From positions 1 through 64,000 of the forward strand of contig JAZQLI010000041.1 in the NCBI GenBank assembly GCA_045542595.1: a stretch of 64,000 bases of DNA. The letters run 5' to 3'. The stretch's first letter is position 1, and every line of letters starts with the position of its first letter. The notes beneath the pieces are model-generated. The model was not told the DNA's origin. It saw only the letters and a program-made list of their open reading frames with translations, and ran no database searches. Source of the stretch: Scatosoma sp045542595. GTDB taxonomy: Bacteria; Bacillota; Clostridia; Christensenellales; Borkfalkiaceae. Positions 9,795 through 19,575 of this stretch are shown here, piece by piece. Both the position numbers and the translations under genes were made by a program.

Positions 9795-9995
9795 TTAGTC
9801 TTCTAAGCCTTCGTTCAATTTCGCCAACAACGTTTCAAGGTCTTCGCCGTGAACGGCAACCGCTTCAGCAACCGATTCGCCGTGTGCCATCGCACAACCG
9901 AAACAATGCATACCTGCTTCCATAAGAATTTCAGGGGCGTTGGGATTGATTTGTAAGCAATCCGCAATCAACGTATCTGCAGTAATTTTAGCCAT
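9795..9995 (-). CDS. DUF1858 domain small protein
   Basis: 66 residues spanning a whole DUF1858 domain: TADTLIADCLQINPNAPEIL, then GMHCFGCAMAHGESVAEA. The CxxC pair (CFGC) is the conserved pair of this family, linked to hybrid-cluster or disulfide-redox proteins in anaerobes. The biochemical role is not established. The start codon follows AAAGGAGAG. It has its own promoter and is convergent with gdhA. Confidence 0.9.
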   Translation of the reverse strand: MAKITADTLIADCLQINPNAPEILMEAGMHCFGCAMAHGESVAEAVAVHGEDLETLLAKLNEGLED

Positions 9996-10025
9996 AATTG
10001 TACTCTCCTTTTATTCATTTTTTTT

Positions 10026-10054
10026 ATTGTAACATTTTTTTTACAAAAACACAA
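10026..10054 (-). promoter_or_regulatory. Promoter of the DUF1858 gene
   Basis: Minus strand TTGTGT (10049-10054), a 17-base spacer and TACAAT (10026-10031), about 30 bases before the start codon. Confidence 0.45.
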
Positions 10055-10091
10055 CTTTCTATCGCACTTTTTCGTCGGAAATGTTTACCTT

Positions 10092-10841
10092 TTAATAATA
10101 AAATCCCCATTTCCTACGCATCGGTATATACGCCACGTGCGGCGTTTCACCGATAAGAATGCGTTCCATAAATTTTTGAACGCTTTCCCATTGTGCACCG
10201 CAACCTGCTTTATATACGGCCACCTTCGCCGCAGCATAATCGGGTGCGCGCGTGTCCGCATTATGCACGTCTGTACCAAGACAGTGTACCAGCCCTTTTT
10301 TGAGTGCCGTAAACGCGAACTTTTTCGTACTCTTTCCCAAAAACGCCCCCGTACTCAACTGCACGTAGCAACCCATACGGACGAATTCCGTCAACAGCAA
10401 CGGTTGTTTTAAAAATTCCCTATAGCGTTCGGCGTGCGCGATAATAGGCGTATAACCCGTATCCGATATGAAATCCGCCACCTTTTCTTTAAGATTCATT
10501 GACCATTCGGTTAAAAACGGAAATTCAAACAGTACGCATTTTGTTCCCTCGATAGCGAGTGCGCAAAGGGTATCGTACGACGGGTCATTTACTCCCGTAA
10601 CGTGCACTTCCGCCCCCAAACGCACTTCCATTGCAGGCGGAATGGTCGCCGTGATTTGTTCCATTGCTTTTTGACGGATATCGATGAAATATTCTAGCTC
10701 GCGCTTGCCGTAATAATGCGGAGTAAAAACAAGTTTTTGTACTCCTTGTTCGTTTTCTTGCCGCAAAATCTCTGCGGAAACGCTGTCGTCCTTCGCTCCG
10801 TCGTCAATTTTAGGTAGTACGTGCGTATGAAAATCAATCAT
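10092..10841 (-). CDS. PHP-domain tyrosine-protein phosphatase, CpsB/YwqE type
   Basis: 249 residues, the standard length for the CpsB/YwqE family of metal-dependent phosphotyrosine phosphatases that act on the tyrosine kinases of capsule synthesis. The N-terminal metal motif HTHVLPKIDDGA, the FTPHYYG motif, IIAHAERY and the C-terminal GTDVHN all match PHP metal-ligand positions. It lies 75 bases after purL, on the same strand with no terminator between, so it may ride on the purine operon. It is far from the polysaccharide locus at 40390-55283, and no cognate BY-kinase (Wzc/CpsD) is present in the window. Confidence 0.88.
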   Translation of the reverse strand: MIDFHTHVLPKIDDGAKDDSVSAEILRQENEQGVQKLVFTPHYYGKRELEYFIDIRQKAMEQITATIPPAMEVRLGAEVHVTGVNDPSYDTLCALAIEGTKCVLFEFPFLTEWSMNLKEKVADFISDTGYTPIIAHAERYREFLKQPLLLTEFVRMGCYVQLSTGAFLGKSTKKFAFTALKKGLVHCLGTDVHNADTRAPDYAAAKVAVYKAGCGAQWESVQKFMERILIGETPHVAYIPMRRKWGFYY

Positions 10842-10916
10842 ATTTCACCCCGTATTTTCGGCATACTACGCTAACCTGTTGCCAAAACAATCAATTTTTA
10901 TTTGTTATTTAAAAGG

Positions 10917-13900
10917 TTATTTAAAATATTTTACACCGCTTTCGAAAATCTTCATATCGAAATTGCCTTCAACGTTCTTATACAAATTATCTCCGATACG
11001 TTCGCTGTGTCCCATTTTACCCAGCACTCGCCCGTCGGGAGAAGTGATACCTTCTATCGCCCACATCGAACCGTTGGGGTTAAAAGGCGATACCATCGTT
11101 GCATTGCCGTTTAAATCGGCATATTGCGTAGCAATTTGACCGTTCTTTTTCATTTGTTCTAACTCGGCTATCGGCGCAACGATTTTACCTTCGCCGTGCG
11201 ATACGGGTACTTTATACGTTTCGCCTACTTTACAAGCCGAAAGCCAAGGCGAAAGCGTGGACGCCACGCGCACGTCTACCACCGTGGATACGTGCCTAGA
11301 AATATTATTAAACGTAAGCGTGGGCGAATTCGCCGTCAGTTCCTTTACGTGTCCGTACGGCACAAGTCCGAGTTTGATAAGCGCTTGGAAACCGTTACAA
11401 ATACCAAGAGCTAAACCGTCGCGGTTGTTTAAAAGTTCTTCTAACTGTTCTGCGATATACGGATTGCGGAACGTAGTAGCGATAAATTTACCGCTGCCGT
11501 CCGGTTCGTCGCCGCCCGAGAATCCGCCGGGGAATGCCACGATATTTGCCTTTTTGATAGCTTTTACAATAGCTTCTACGCTTTCTTCAATGTCTTGCGC
11601 GCTACGGTTTTTTACAACTACCGTTTCCACTTCCGCACCTGCAAGCAAGAACTTACGCGCGGTATCCAGTTCGCAGTTCGTACCAGGGAATACGGGAATA
11701 AACACGCGCGGTTTTGCCGTTTTCGTTGCAATATTAACGTATTTAGCACCGCCAGCATAATCGCAATTTTCCGCTTTACCGTCCGCAGGCGCGGTAGTAG
11801 CAAACACACTGTCAAGCGGTGTGATGTACGCCGTTGCCGCTTCTTCTATTTGCACGCTGTCTTTTCCGCAAACAAACGATTCGCCGCATACCTGCCCTAC
11901 GCATTTTGCCGTAATTGCGCTAGAAAGCTTGCTTTCGTCTTTTAACGAAATAACCAAATCACCGTACCCTTCGGTATATAATTCGTCCGCGTTCATTGCA
12001 AATTGTACGCCTACGCAATTACCGAGTGCAGACTTAATGACCGCCGCCCCTACGCCGCCGTTTTCTACAACGGTAGCAAACGTGGTATTACCGTTTTCAA
12101 TTTGTTTATATACTTTTTCGTAAACGGCTTTTACCCCTGCAAAATCGGGTACGTCGTTTTCGTCTTTGGGAAGCGGAATATAATACAGCTTTTCGCCGCC
12201 CTTTAATACGTTGGTAATCAATTTGCTTGCTTTTGCAGGCGCTAACGCAAACGAAATGAGCGTAGGCGGCACGTGAATGTTTTCAAACGTACCACTCATA
12301 GAATCTTTACCGCCGATTGCGCCAAGTCCTAACCCCATTTGCGCGTATACTGCGCCGAGTAAAGCGGAAGCAGGCACGCCCCAAACTTTAGCGTCTGAAG
12401 TCATTCTTTGGAAGAATTCTTGCAACGTCAAGCGAACGTCGCTGTATTTCGCGCCGGTAGCCACTACTTTGGACACAGATGCAACAATGGAATATACCGC
12501 GCCGACGAACGGACTGGTTTCCATTAAATACGGCGAATAGCCGTATGCCGAAACGGTACAAACGTCCGTTTCACCGCCGCAAATTTTCGCCGCCATCGCA
12601 ATAGCAGGCGTACGTTGCGTTTTACCACCCCAAGGCATATATACCGTTCTTGCGCCGATAGTGGAATCGAACGTTTCCGAAAGTCCTTTCTTTGCGCATA
12701 CGTTTAAATCGGATAACGTTTTTTTCGTTTGTTCTACGAACGATACGCCCGATTTTTTAGCAAACCACGTCGTCTTTTTATCGGTAATTTCTACGTCCGC
12801 TTCTTGTTTCACGCCGTTGGTATTCAAAAATTCGCGAGAAATATCTACGATTGCCTTGCCCTTTAAGAACATTTGCATTCTGCCCGTATCGGTAACCACC
12901 GCCACAGGCGTTGCCGCAAGGTTTTCTTCTGCAGCAAGCGCGATAAACGAATCTACGTCTTTCGCGTCTACCACCACCGCCATACGTTCTTGCGATTCGG
13001 AAATGGCAAGTTCCGTACCGTTAAGTCCTTCGTATTTTTTCGGTACTTTATCCAAGTAAATTTCCAAACCGTCGGCAAGCTCGCCTATCGCAACGGAAAC
13101 ACCGCCTGCGCCGAAATCGTTACACTTCTTAATTTTACGCGTAGCTTCTTTATTCAAGAACAAACGTTGCAGTTTTCTTTCAGTGAGTGCGTTACCTTTT
13201 TGCACTTCCGCACCGCACGTTTCTACCGAATGCGCGTCGTGCGCCTTAGACGAACCCGTAGCACCGCCACAACCGTCGCGGCCCGTTTCGCCGCCAAGAA
13301 GGACGATTACGTCCCCTGCCTTGGGCGCTTCACGGTATACCATTTCCTTTCTCGCGCCGCCTACGACAAAGCCCGTTTCTAAGCGTTTTGCTTTATATCC
13401 TTCGTGATATACTTCGTCAACGATACCCGTAGCCAAGCCGATTTGGTTACCGTAGGAAGAAAAGCCTGCCGCCGCACGTTGCGTAATGGCACGTTGGGGA
13501 AGCTTACCCTTCATAGTATCTTCCAACTTTTCACGGGGGTCGGCCGCGCCCGTTAAACGCATAGCTTGATATACGTACGTTCTACCGCTTAACGGATCTC
13601 GAATAGCGCCGCCAAGACAGGTAGCCGCGCCGCCGAACGGCTCAATTTCCGTAGGGTGGTTATGCGTTTCGTTTTTGAACATAACAAGGTACGGTTCTTT
13701 TTTGCCGTCGATTTCCGCTTCGATACAAATGGAGCAAGCGTTGATTTCATCCGAAATATCCAAATTATCCAGCTTGCCGTCGCGCTTTAATTTTTTCGCG
13801 GCAATCGTAGCCAAATCCATTAAGCAGGGATATTTATCAGGACGGTTACCGTTGATTTCCTTGTATAAGTCTTCATATAAATGATACGCCTTTTCAATAG

Positions 13901-14618
13901 TACCGTTTTGAGAACAAATTTTTACGTTTTTGAGCTCGGTAGCGAACGTAGTATGACGGCAATGGTCCGACCAGTACGTATCGATAACTTTGAGTTCCGT
14001 TTCGGTGGGATTGCGTTTTTCGCCCTTGAAATAATCGCGCACGAATGCAAGGTCGGCTACGCTCATTGCAAAACCCGTTACTTTATGGAATTTTGCAATT
14101 TCCGCATCGGACATTGCGATAAAGCCTTCCACGTCTTTTACGGGCGCGCCTTCTACCGCCTTTCGAACAAGCGTTTCAGGTTTTTCAAAACCCACTTCTT
14201 CGCTTTCTACTGGGTTAATGATATGCTTTTTAATTGCCGCAAGTTCTTCGTCCGTTACTCCTTTCACAAGATATACTCTTGCACACTTTACCATAGGACG
14301 GGATTTTCTCGTAAGAAGCTGCACGCATTGTGCCGCACTATCCGCACGTTGGTCGTATTGTCCCGTTAAGTAGCTAACCGCAAACGCTTTATAGCCTTGC
14401 GGAATATCTAAATTTTCCAAATACACGTTATCTACGGGCGGTTCGGAAAAAACGGTGGGTAATGCGTCCTTGAGTTCCGTTTCCGTCAATCCTTCCACGT
14501 CGTAACGCAAAATCAGGCGCAAATCTTGCGCGTTAATTTTGAGCAACGTTTTAATTTCCGCTTGTTCTTTTCTTGCCTGTACGTTATCTTTCTTTTCTAC
14601 GAAAATTCTGTAAATCAT
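10917..14618 (-). CDS. purL: Phosphoribosylformylglycinamidine synthase, one-polypeptide form
   Basis: 1233 residues. It converts FGAR to FGAM with glutamine and ATP (fourth step of purine synthesis). It has the long PurL architecture: an N-terminal PurS-like region, tandem AIRS-type ATP-binding halves (KNETHNHPTEIEPFGGAATC and GGKDSMSG are typical) and a C-terminal glutamine amidotransferase (residues about 980-1233). The last keeps its nucleophile motif GICNGFQALIKLG and the histidine of VSHGEGK. Its glutaminase therefore looks intact, unlike that of PurF in this operon. The start ATG follows AGGTGA and lies 16 bases after the purD stop. Confidence 0.97.
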   Translation of the reverse strand: MIYRIFVEKKDNVQARKEQAEIKTLLKINAQDLRLILRYDVEGLTETELKDALPTVFSEPPVDNVYLENLDIPQGYKAFAVSYLTGQYDQRADSAAQCVQLLTRKSRPMVKCARVYLVKGVTDEELAAIKKHIINPVESEEVGFEKPETLVRKAVEGAPVKDVEGFIAMSDAEIAKFHKVTGFAMSVADLAFVRDYFKGEKRNPTETELKVIDTYWSDHCRHTTFATELKNVKICSQNGTIEKAYHLYEDLYKEINGNRPDKYPCLMDLATIAAKKLKRDGKLDNLDISDEINACSICIEAEIDGKKEPYLVMFKNETHNHPTEIEPFGGAATCLGGAIRDPLSGRTYVYQAMRLTGAADPREKLEDTMKGKLPQRAITQRAAAGFSSYGNQIGLATGIVDEVYHEGYKAKRLETGFVVGGARKEMVYREAPKAGDVIVLLGGETGRDGCGGATGSSKAHDAHSVETCGAEVQKGNALTERKLQRLFLNKEATRKIKKCNDFGAGGVSVAIGELADGLEIYLDKVPKKYEGLNGTELAISESQERMAVVVDAKDVDSFIALAAEENLAATPVAVVTDTGRMQMFLKGKAIVDISREFLNTNGVKQEADVEITDKKTTWFAKKSGVSFVEQTKKTLSDLNVCAKKGLSETFDSTIGARTVYMPWGGKTQRTPAIAMAAKICGGETDVCTVSAYGYSPYLMETSPFVGAVYSIVASVSKVVATGAKYSDVRLTLQEFFQRMTSDAKVWGVPASALLGAVYAQMGLGLGAIGGKDSMSGTFENIHVPPTLISFALAPAKASKLITNVLKGGEKLYYIPLPKDENDVPDFAGVKAVYEKVYKQIENGNTTFATVVENGGVGAAVIKSALGNCVGVQFAMNADELYTEGYGDLVISLKDESKLSSAITAKCVGQVCGESFVCGKDSVQIEEAATAYITPLDSVFATTAPADGKAENCDYAGGAKYVNIATKTAKPRVFIPVFPGTNCELDTARKFLLAGAEVETVVVKNRSAQDIEESVEAIVKAIKKANIVAFPGGFSGGDEPDGSGKFIATTFRNPYIAEQLEELLNNRDGLALGICNGFQALIKLGLVPYGHVKELTANSPTLTFNNISRHVSTVVDVRVASTLSPWLSACKVGETYKVPVSHGEGKIVAPIAELEQMKKNGQIATQYADLNGNATMVSPFNPNGSMWAIEGITSPDGRVLGKMGHSERIGDNLYKNVEGNFDMKIFESGVKYFK

Positions 14619-14633
14619 ATTCGTTTCACCTAC

Positions 14634-15908
14634 TTATTCTCTTACTACGTCTTTATATTTAATACCGATATCTTTACGGTAGTGCATACCTTCAAAGGAA
14701 ATCTTTTCCACGTTGGCGTACGCTTTCTTTCTTGCTTCTTCTAAGCTTGCGCCTTTGGCACATACACCTAAAACTCTTCCGCCGTCCGTAACCAGTTTAC
14801 CGTCCTTTACTTTCGTACCTGCGTGGCACAAAATTACGTCGCTATCCAAATTACCGAACGTCATTTCCTTGCCCTTTTCATAGGCAGTGGGATAGCCGCC
14901 GCTGGCAAGCACAACGCACACGCACGCGCCGTCGTACCATTCTACCTGCATATCCGCAAGCCGTTCGTCGGTAACCGCTTGGAAGATATCCATTAAATCG
15001 GTTTTCAGCATCGGTAAAATTACCTGCGTTTCCGGGTCGCCGAAGCGAGCGTTATATTCGATAACCTTCATACCGTCTTTCGTTTTCATAAGACCGAAGT
15101 ACAGCACGCCTTTAAAAGGACGACCTTCCGCGTTCATCGCGTACATGGTAGGCAGCATTATCTTTTCCATAACTTCTTTTTGCGTTTTCTCGCCATAGAA
15201 CGGTGCAGGCGCAAACGTGCCCATACCGCCCGTGTTTAAACCTTCGTCGTTATCGAACACGCGTTTATGGTCGCAGCTCGTTATCATCGGCACAATCGTC
15301 TTTCCGTCGGTAAACGCAAGCGCGGAAACTTCCGGCCCTTCTAAAAATTCTTCCACGACGATTGTATTCCCTGCCGAGCCGAATTTTTTATCGAGCATCA
15401 TTTCTTTCAGGCCGTCTTGCGCTTCTTCACGCGTTTTGCAGATGAGTACGCCCTTCCCAAGCGCCAAGCCGTCCGCTTTTAATACGACGGGAATATCGCA
15501 CGTGTCCACGTATGCTTTTGCGTCGGCGTAGTTATCAAACGTTTCGTATTTCGCCGTGGGAATGTTATATTTTTTCATAAGCGCTTTAGAAAACGCTTTA
15601 CTCGCTTCCAAAATGGCGGCGTTCTTTCTCGGTCCGAACGCGCGGTGTCCGCGTTTCTCCAGCTCGTCTACAAGTCCCAGTGCCAAAGGGTCGTCGGGGG
15701 TAACCACCGTATATTCTATGTCCTTATGCTTGTCTACCCAGTCCGCCGCCGCTTTTACGTCGCAATAATCTACGTTGACAAGCTCGGCAAGTTCGCCGAT
15801 GCCTGCGTTGCCTTTCATTGCATATATCTTATCTACCTTAGGCGATTTTTTCAGCGCCTGTATAACTGCGTGCTCTCTACCGCCGTTGCCGATAACCAAA
15901 ACGTTCAT
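14634..15908 (-). CDS. purD: Phosphoribosylamine-glycine ligase
   Basis: 424 residues, normal length. ATP-grasp enzyme that joins glycine to phosphoribosylamine (second step). The N-terminal MNVLVIGNGGREHA motif, the PVVLKADGLALGKGV ATP-grasp lysine region, the GPEVSALAF strand and EYNARFGDPETQ metal-site motif are all present. Its stop lies just before purL, and it follows purN after 14 bases in transcription order, as expected of an operon. Confidence 0.97.
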   Translation of the reverse strand: MNVLVIGNGGREHAVIQALKKSPKVDKIYAMKGNAGIGELAELVNVDYCDVKAAADWVDKHKDIEYTVVTPDDPLALGLVDELEKRGHRAFGPRKNAAILEASKAFSKALMKKYNIPTAKYETFDNYADAKAYVDTCDIPVVLKADGLALGKGVLICKTREEAQDGLKEMMLDKKFGSAGNTIVVEEFLEGPEVSALAFTDGKTIVPMITSCDHKRVFDNDEGLNTGGMGTFAPAPFYGEKTQKEVMEKIMLPTMYAMNAEGRPFKGVLYFGLMKTKDGMKVIEYNARFGDPETQVILPMLKTDLMDIFQAVTDERLADMQVEWYDGACVCVVLASGGYPTAYEKGKEMTFGNLDSDVILCHAGTKVKDGKLVTDGGRVLGVCAKGASLEEARKKAYANVEKISFEGMHYRKDIGIKYKDVVRE

Positions 15909-15922
15909 ATCTTACTCTCCGT

Positions 15923-16543
15923 TTATTGCCGTACGGTAACCGTACGGCCTTTTTTTTCTATTTTACCTTCACATAAAAGCTTTACACACAAAGGCAACAT
16001 TACGTGTTCTTCTTTCAAAATACGTGCTTGCAGGCTTTCGGGTGTATCCCCGTCTTCTACCGGTACGGCGCGTTGCATAATAATTGCACCGCCGTCTACG
16101 TCCGCTTCAACGAAATGCACCGTTGCACCGCTTACTTTCACTCCGTATTCAATCGCCGCCGAATGTACTTTCAAGCCGTAATACCCCATTCCGCAAAAGG
16201 ACGGGATAAGCGACGGATGAATATTGATAATGCGGTTTTCAAAAGCCTGAATGAAGCTTGCCGGCACTACCGAAAGCCAACCTGCAAGTACGATAAATTC
16301 CACGCCCGACGCCCGTAACGTTTGGGCAACCGACGCGTAAAACGCCGCCTTGTCCGCGTATGACGTTTTATCGAATACCAGCGTTTGAATACCGTGCTTT
16401 TTAGCGCGCTCTATCGCGCCGATTTGCGGTTTAGACGCCACCAAATATGCAATTTCGCAAAACTGTTCGCGCTCGTTTGCGTCGATAACGGACTGAAAGT
16501 CTGTACCGCCGCCCGAAGCGAATACCGCTATTTTTTTCATCAT
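15923..16543 (-). CDS. purN: Phosphoribosylglycinamide formyltransferase (folate-dependent)
   Basis: 206 residues, typical. Transfers a formyl group from 10-formyl-THF to GAR (third step). It shows the N-terminal FASGGGTDFQ phosphate-binding loop, the catalytic asparagine-histidine motif INIHPSLIPSF, and GATVHFVEADVDGG with the catalytic aspartate. Two adjacent ATG codons (16543 and 16540) are possible starts. It lies 12 bases after purM. Confidence 0.95.
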   Translation of the reverse strand: MMKKIAVFASGGGTDFQSVIDANEREQFCEIAYLVASKPQIGAIERAKKHGIQTLVFDKTSYADKAAFYASVAQTLRASGVEFIVLAGWLSVVPASFIQAFENRIINIHPSLIPSFCGMGYYGLKVHSAAIEYGVKVSGATVHFVEADVDGGAIIMQRAVPVEDGDTPESLQARILKEEHVMLPLCVKLLCEGKIEKKGRTVTVRQ

Positions 16544-16555
16544 ACGTGTTTGACC

Positions 16556-17584
16556 TTATTTCAAAATTACGCCCTTTTTGCCAGCTATCGTTTTACCGAT
16601 AACCGCCACGTCTTCGCCCGTTGCTTTCAAGCTGGCAAGCGCCGCGTCTACGTCTTTGGGAGCTACCACTACCATCATACCGATACCCATATTAAAGGTA
16701 TTGTAAATTTGTTCGTCCGTGATGCCCGCGCGCTTTTGCATTACTTTGAATACAGGCGGTACTTCATACGAATTTTTTTCAATTTCCGCCGCAACGCCGT
16801 CGGGAAGAATACGGGGCACGTTTTCGATAAATCCGCCGCCCGTGATATGCGCAATGCCTTTTACTTCTACCTTTTCAATCAAGGATAAAATACTCTTTAC
16901 GTAAATTCTCGTAGGCTTTAACAGCACTTCAGCCGCCGTAGCGCCAAGTTCTTCGTCGTACTGTTCAAGCGCCGCCTTGTCTTCGTCGCCGAAGAGTTTT
17001 CTCACCAACGAATAGCCGTTAGAGTGTACCCCCGTCGATTTCAAACCGATAATTACGTCGCCAGGTTGAATATTTTTACCGTTGATAACCTTTTTCTTAT
17101 CCACGATACCTACTGCAAAGCCTGCCAAATCGTATTCGCCGTCGGGATAGAAACCGGGCATTTCCGCCGTTTCGCCGCCAATAAGGGCACACCCGGCTTG
17201 TTTACAGCCTTCCGCGATACCCTTTACAACGTCCGCTTCCGACTCGGGATACAATCTACCGCAAGCATAATAATCTAAGAAAAACAAGGGTTTTGCGCCC
17301 TGACAAACGATATCGTTTACGCACATAGCCACTGCGTCGATACCGATGGTGTCGTGCTTTTCCAAAAGGAAGGCATATTTGAGTTTCGTACCTACGCCGT
17401 CCGTACCCGCAACCAAAACGGGCTCACTTATATTTTCGCCTGCAATCGAGTAAAAACCGCCAAACGAGCCTAAGTCGCCTATGACGTTATCGTTATACGT
17501 CGATTTTACGTGTTTTTTCATAAGTTCTACTGCTTTGTAGCCCCTGGTTACGTCTACACCGCTATCTTTGTAAGAAATTGCCAT
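16556..17584 (-). CDS. purM: Phosphoribosylformylglycinamidine cyclo-ligase
   Basis: 342 residues. Closes FGAM to AIR with ATP (fifth step). The AIR synthase signatures DYKDSGVDVTRG-like N-terminus (here YKDSGVDVTRGYKAVE), GTDGVGTKLKYA, GGETAEMPGFY and the late HITGGGFIENVPR are all present. It sits between purF and purN in a tight co-directional run. Confidence 0.97.
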   Translation of the reverse strand: MAISYKDSGVDVTRGYKAVELMKKHVKSTYNDNVIGDLGSFGGFYSIAGENISEPVLVAGTDGVGTKLKYAFLLEKHDTIGIDAVAMCVNDIVCQGAKPLFFLDYYACGRLYPESEADVVKGIAEGCKQAGCALIGGETAEMPGFYPDGEYDLAGFAVGIVDKKKVINGKNIQPGDVIIGLKSTGVHSNGYSLVRKLFGDEDKAALEQYDEELGATAAEVLLKPTRIYVKSILSLIEKVEVKGIAHITGGGFIENVPRILPDGVAAEIEKNSYEVPPVFKVMQKRAGITDEQIYNTFNMGIGMMVVVAPKDVDAALASLKATGEDVAVIGKTIAGKKGVILK

Positions 17585-17619
17585 TTTATCTATCTCCGTT
17601 TATTATTTTCTTTCGTCTT

Positions 17620-19029
17620 TTATTTGTTTGACGATATTTTATTATTGTACTTATTTTCGTCCGTTTCTACGGGTAATTCCGTAGGATATTGCCCGTCGAA
17701 ACAAGCCTTGCAATACCCTTTACACGTACCCGATTCCGCTAATTTGGTAACGTCTTCAATGGGTAAGAACCCCACCGAATCCGCTCCGAAAAGCTTTGCC
17801 ATTTCTTCGCTGGTATACTTACAAGCGATAAGTTCCGCTTTCGAGCCGATATCCGTGCCATAGTAGCAAGGATTTAAAAATTTCGGCGCGGAAGAACGGA
17901 TATGAATTTCTTTTGCCCCTGCGTCGCGCAATAATTTCACAACGTGCACGCAAGTAGTACCGCGCACGATAGAATCGTCCACCAAAATTACTCGTTTTCC
18001 CTTCACCGTTTCCACTACAGGGTTAAGTTTTATTTTCACCTTGTCTTCCCGTACGTTTTGACCGGGGTCAATGAACGTTCTGCCGATATATTTGTTTTTA
18101 ATTAAGCCCAAGCCGTAAGGAATACCCGACGCTTCCGAATATCCGATAGCCGCGTCGATACCCGAATCGGGCGCGCCGATAACGACGTCCGCTTCTACCG
18201 GATACGCTTTGGCAAGAAACGCGCCTGCGCGCTTACGCGCAAGATGTACCGAACAATTGTCGATAACCGAATCGGGACGGGCGGTGTATAAATATTCAAA
18301 CACGCAAAGCCGTTCGGGTTTTTTATCACAATGTTCGCGCATACTAATTACGCCTTCTTTGGAAAAGACTACAATTTCGCCGGGGTCGAGTTCCCGTACG
18401 AACGTTGCTCCTACCGTATTGAGTGCGCACGTTTCGCTTGCCACTACGTATTCACCATCGTCGCGGATACCGTAGCAAAGCGGATGAATACCGTTTACGT
18501 CGCGCGCGGCAATAAGCTTTTGCGGCGACATCACAAGCAAGGAATAACCGCCCTTTACTCGCTCCATAGCTTTACTGATAGCTGCTTCGGTAGAAGGAGC
18601 AGTAAGGCGTGCTTTCGTTATCATATACGCAAGCACTTCCACTTCGTTTGCCGTATGAAAGATAGCCCCTTCTAATTCTAACTCCTTACGAAGTTGTGCA
18701 TAATTAACTAAGCCGCCGTCGTGCGAAATGGCAAGTCTGCCTTTGATGTGGTTGACGAGCATCGGCTCGGCATTGATTCTTTCCTTTGTAGCACTCGTGC
18801 CGTAACGAACGTTACCAAGTGCCATTTGACCAAGACCTAAATCTTCTAAAATGCGGGGAGTGAATACTTCGTTTACTATACCCGAATCTTTATAAGAATG
18901 GAACACACCATCGTCGTTAACGACAATACCGCTACTTGCTTGTCCCCTATGTTGCAAAGCATACAAGCCGTAGTAGGTACTGGACGCCACGTTGGCGGTT
19001 TTCGTTCCGAATATTCCAAATACTGCCAT
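17620..19029 (-). CDS. purF: Amidophosphoribosyltransferase with a degenerate glutaminase site
   Basis: 469 residues; the first committed step, PRPP to phosphoribosylamine. Related enzymes mature to expose an N-terminal Cys (CGVFGI...). Here the protein begins MAVFGIFGTK, with Met-Ala in place of Cys-Gly, and a stop codon lies two codons upstream in frame, so no longer start can restore it. The glutamine-pocket motif HNGNLVN reads HDGGLVN, and the TSDTE motif reads TANEVE. In contrast the PRPP motif VILVDDSIVRGTT is intact, and so are the four cysteines that bind a 4Fe-4S cluster in the Bacillus enzyme (RLCVFEY, NPCYYG, GYCKACFDG). It is probably ammonia-dependent or helped by another amidotransferase. 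Loss of activity is inference. Confidence 0.95.
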   Translation of the reverse strand: MAVFGIFGTKTANVASSTYYGLYALQHRGQASSGIVVNDDGVFHSYKDSGIVNEVFTPRILEDLGLGQMALGNVRYGTSATKERINAEPMLVNHIKGRLAISHDGGLVNYAQLRKELELEGAIFHTANEVEVLAYMITKARLTAPSTEAAISKAMERVKGGYSLLVMSPQKLIAARDVNGIHPLCYGIRDDGEYVVASETCALNTVGATFVRELDPGEIVVFSKEGVISMREHCDKKPERLCVFEYLYTARPDSVIDNCSVHLARKRAGAFLAKAYPVEADVVIGAPDSGIDAAIGYSEASGIPYGLGLIKNKYIGRTFIDPGQNVREDKVKIKLNPVVETVKGKRVILVDDSIVRGTTCVHVVKLLRDAGAKEIHIRSSAPKFLNPCYYGTDIGSKAELIACKYTSEEMAKLFGADSVGFLPIEDVTKLAESGTCKGYCKACFDGQYPTELPVETDENKYNNKISSNK

Positions 19030-19050
19030 TCTTTCTTACTCCTACTTATA

Positions 19051-19539
19051 TTAAAGCATTTCTTGCAACGCCGCGTCGTCAGCGTTGATTTTCTTTTTCA
19101 TGTTCTCTTTATATTCTACAAGCTGTCTTTCTATTTCGGGGTATTTCACGCCTAAAATTTGCAACGCCAAAAGACCTGCGTTTTCGCCGCCGTTTACCCC
19201 TACCGTTGCTACGGGAATCCCCGAAGGCATTTGTACGATAGAAAGCAGGCTATCCAAACCGCCCATCATATCCGTTTTGACGGGTAAACCGATTACGGGC
19301 AACGTCGTAAGCGCCGCGATAACACCACCAAGGTGCGCCGCTTTACCTGCCGCGCAAATGATAACTTCCATTCCGTTTGCCCGCGCGTTTGCTGCGAAAT
19401 CGTGTGCTTCGTCGGGCGTACGGTGCGCCGAAATAACGCGCACTTCCGTTTCTACTCCGAATTTTTTCAAAATAGAAACCGCAGGTTTTACCACTTCGAA
19501 ATCGGATTTGCTACCCATTAAAATACCAACTTTGCTCAT
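19051..19539 (-). CDS. purE: 5-(carboxyamino)imidazole ribonucleotide mutase
   Basis: 162 residues from the ATG at 19539, chosen because GGAGTGA lies just upstream; an in-frame extension to 19596 would read through the hairpin. PurE signatures: GILMGSKSDFEVVKPA, the catalytic histidine region RVISAHRTPDEAHDFA, AAHLGGVIAALTTLPVIG and DSLLSIVQMPSGIPVATV. These resemble class I PurE, which works with PurK; no purK is in this window. It is the first enzyme gene of the purine operon. Confidence 0.93.
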   Translation of the reverse strand: MSKVGILMGSKSDFEVVKPAVSILKKFGVETEVRVISAHRTPDEAHDFAANARANGMEVIICAAGKAAHLGGVIAALTTLPVIGLPVKTDMMGGLDSLLSIVQMPSGIPVATVGVNGGENAGLLALQILGVKYPEIERQLVEYKENMKKKINADDAALQEML

Positions 19540-19575
19540 ATATCTCACTCCAAAAAAATTGATTTTGTAAAACAA

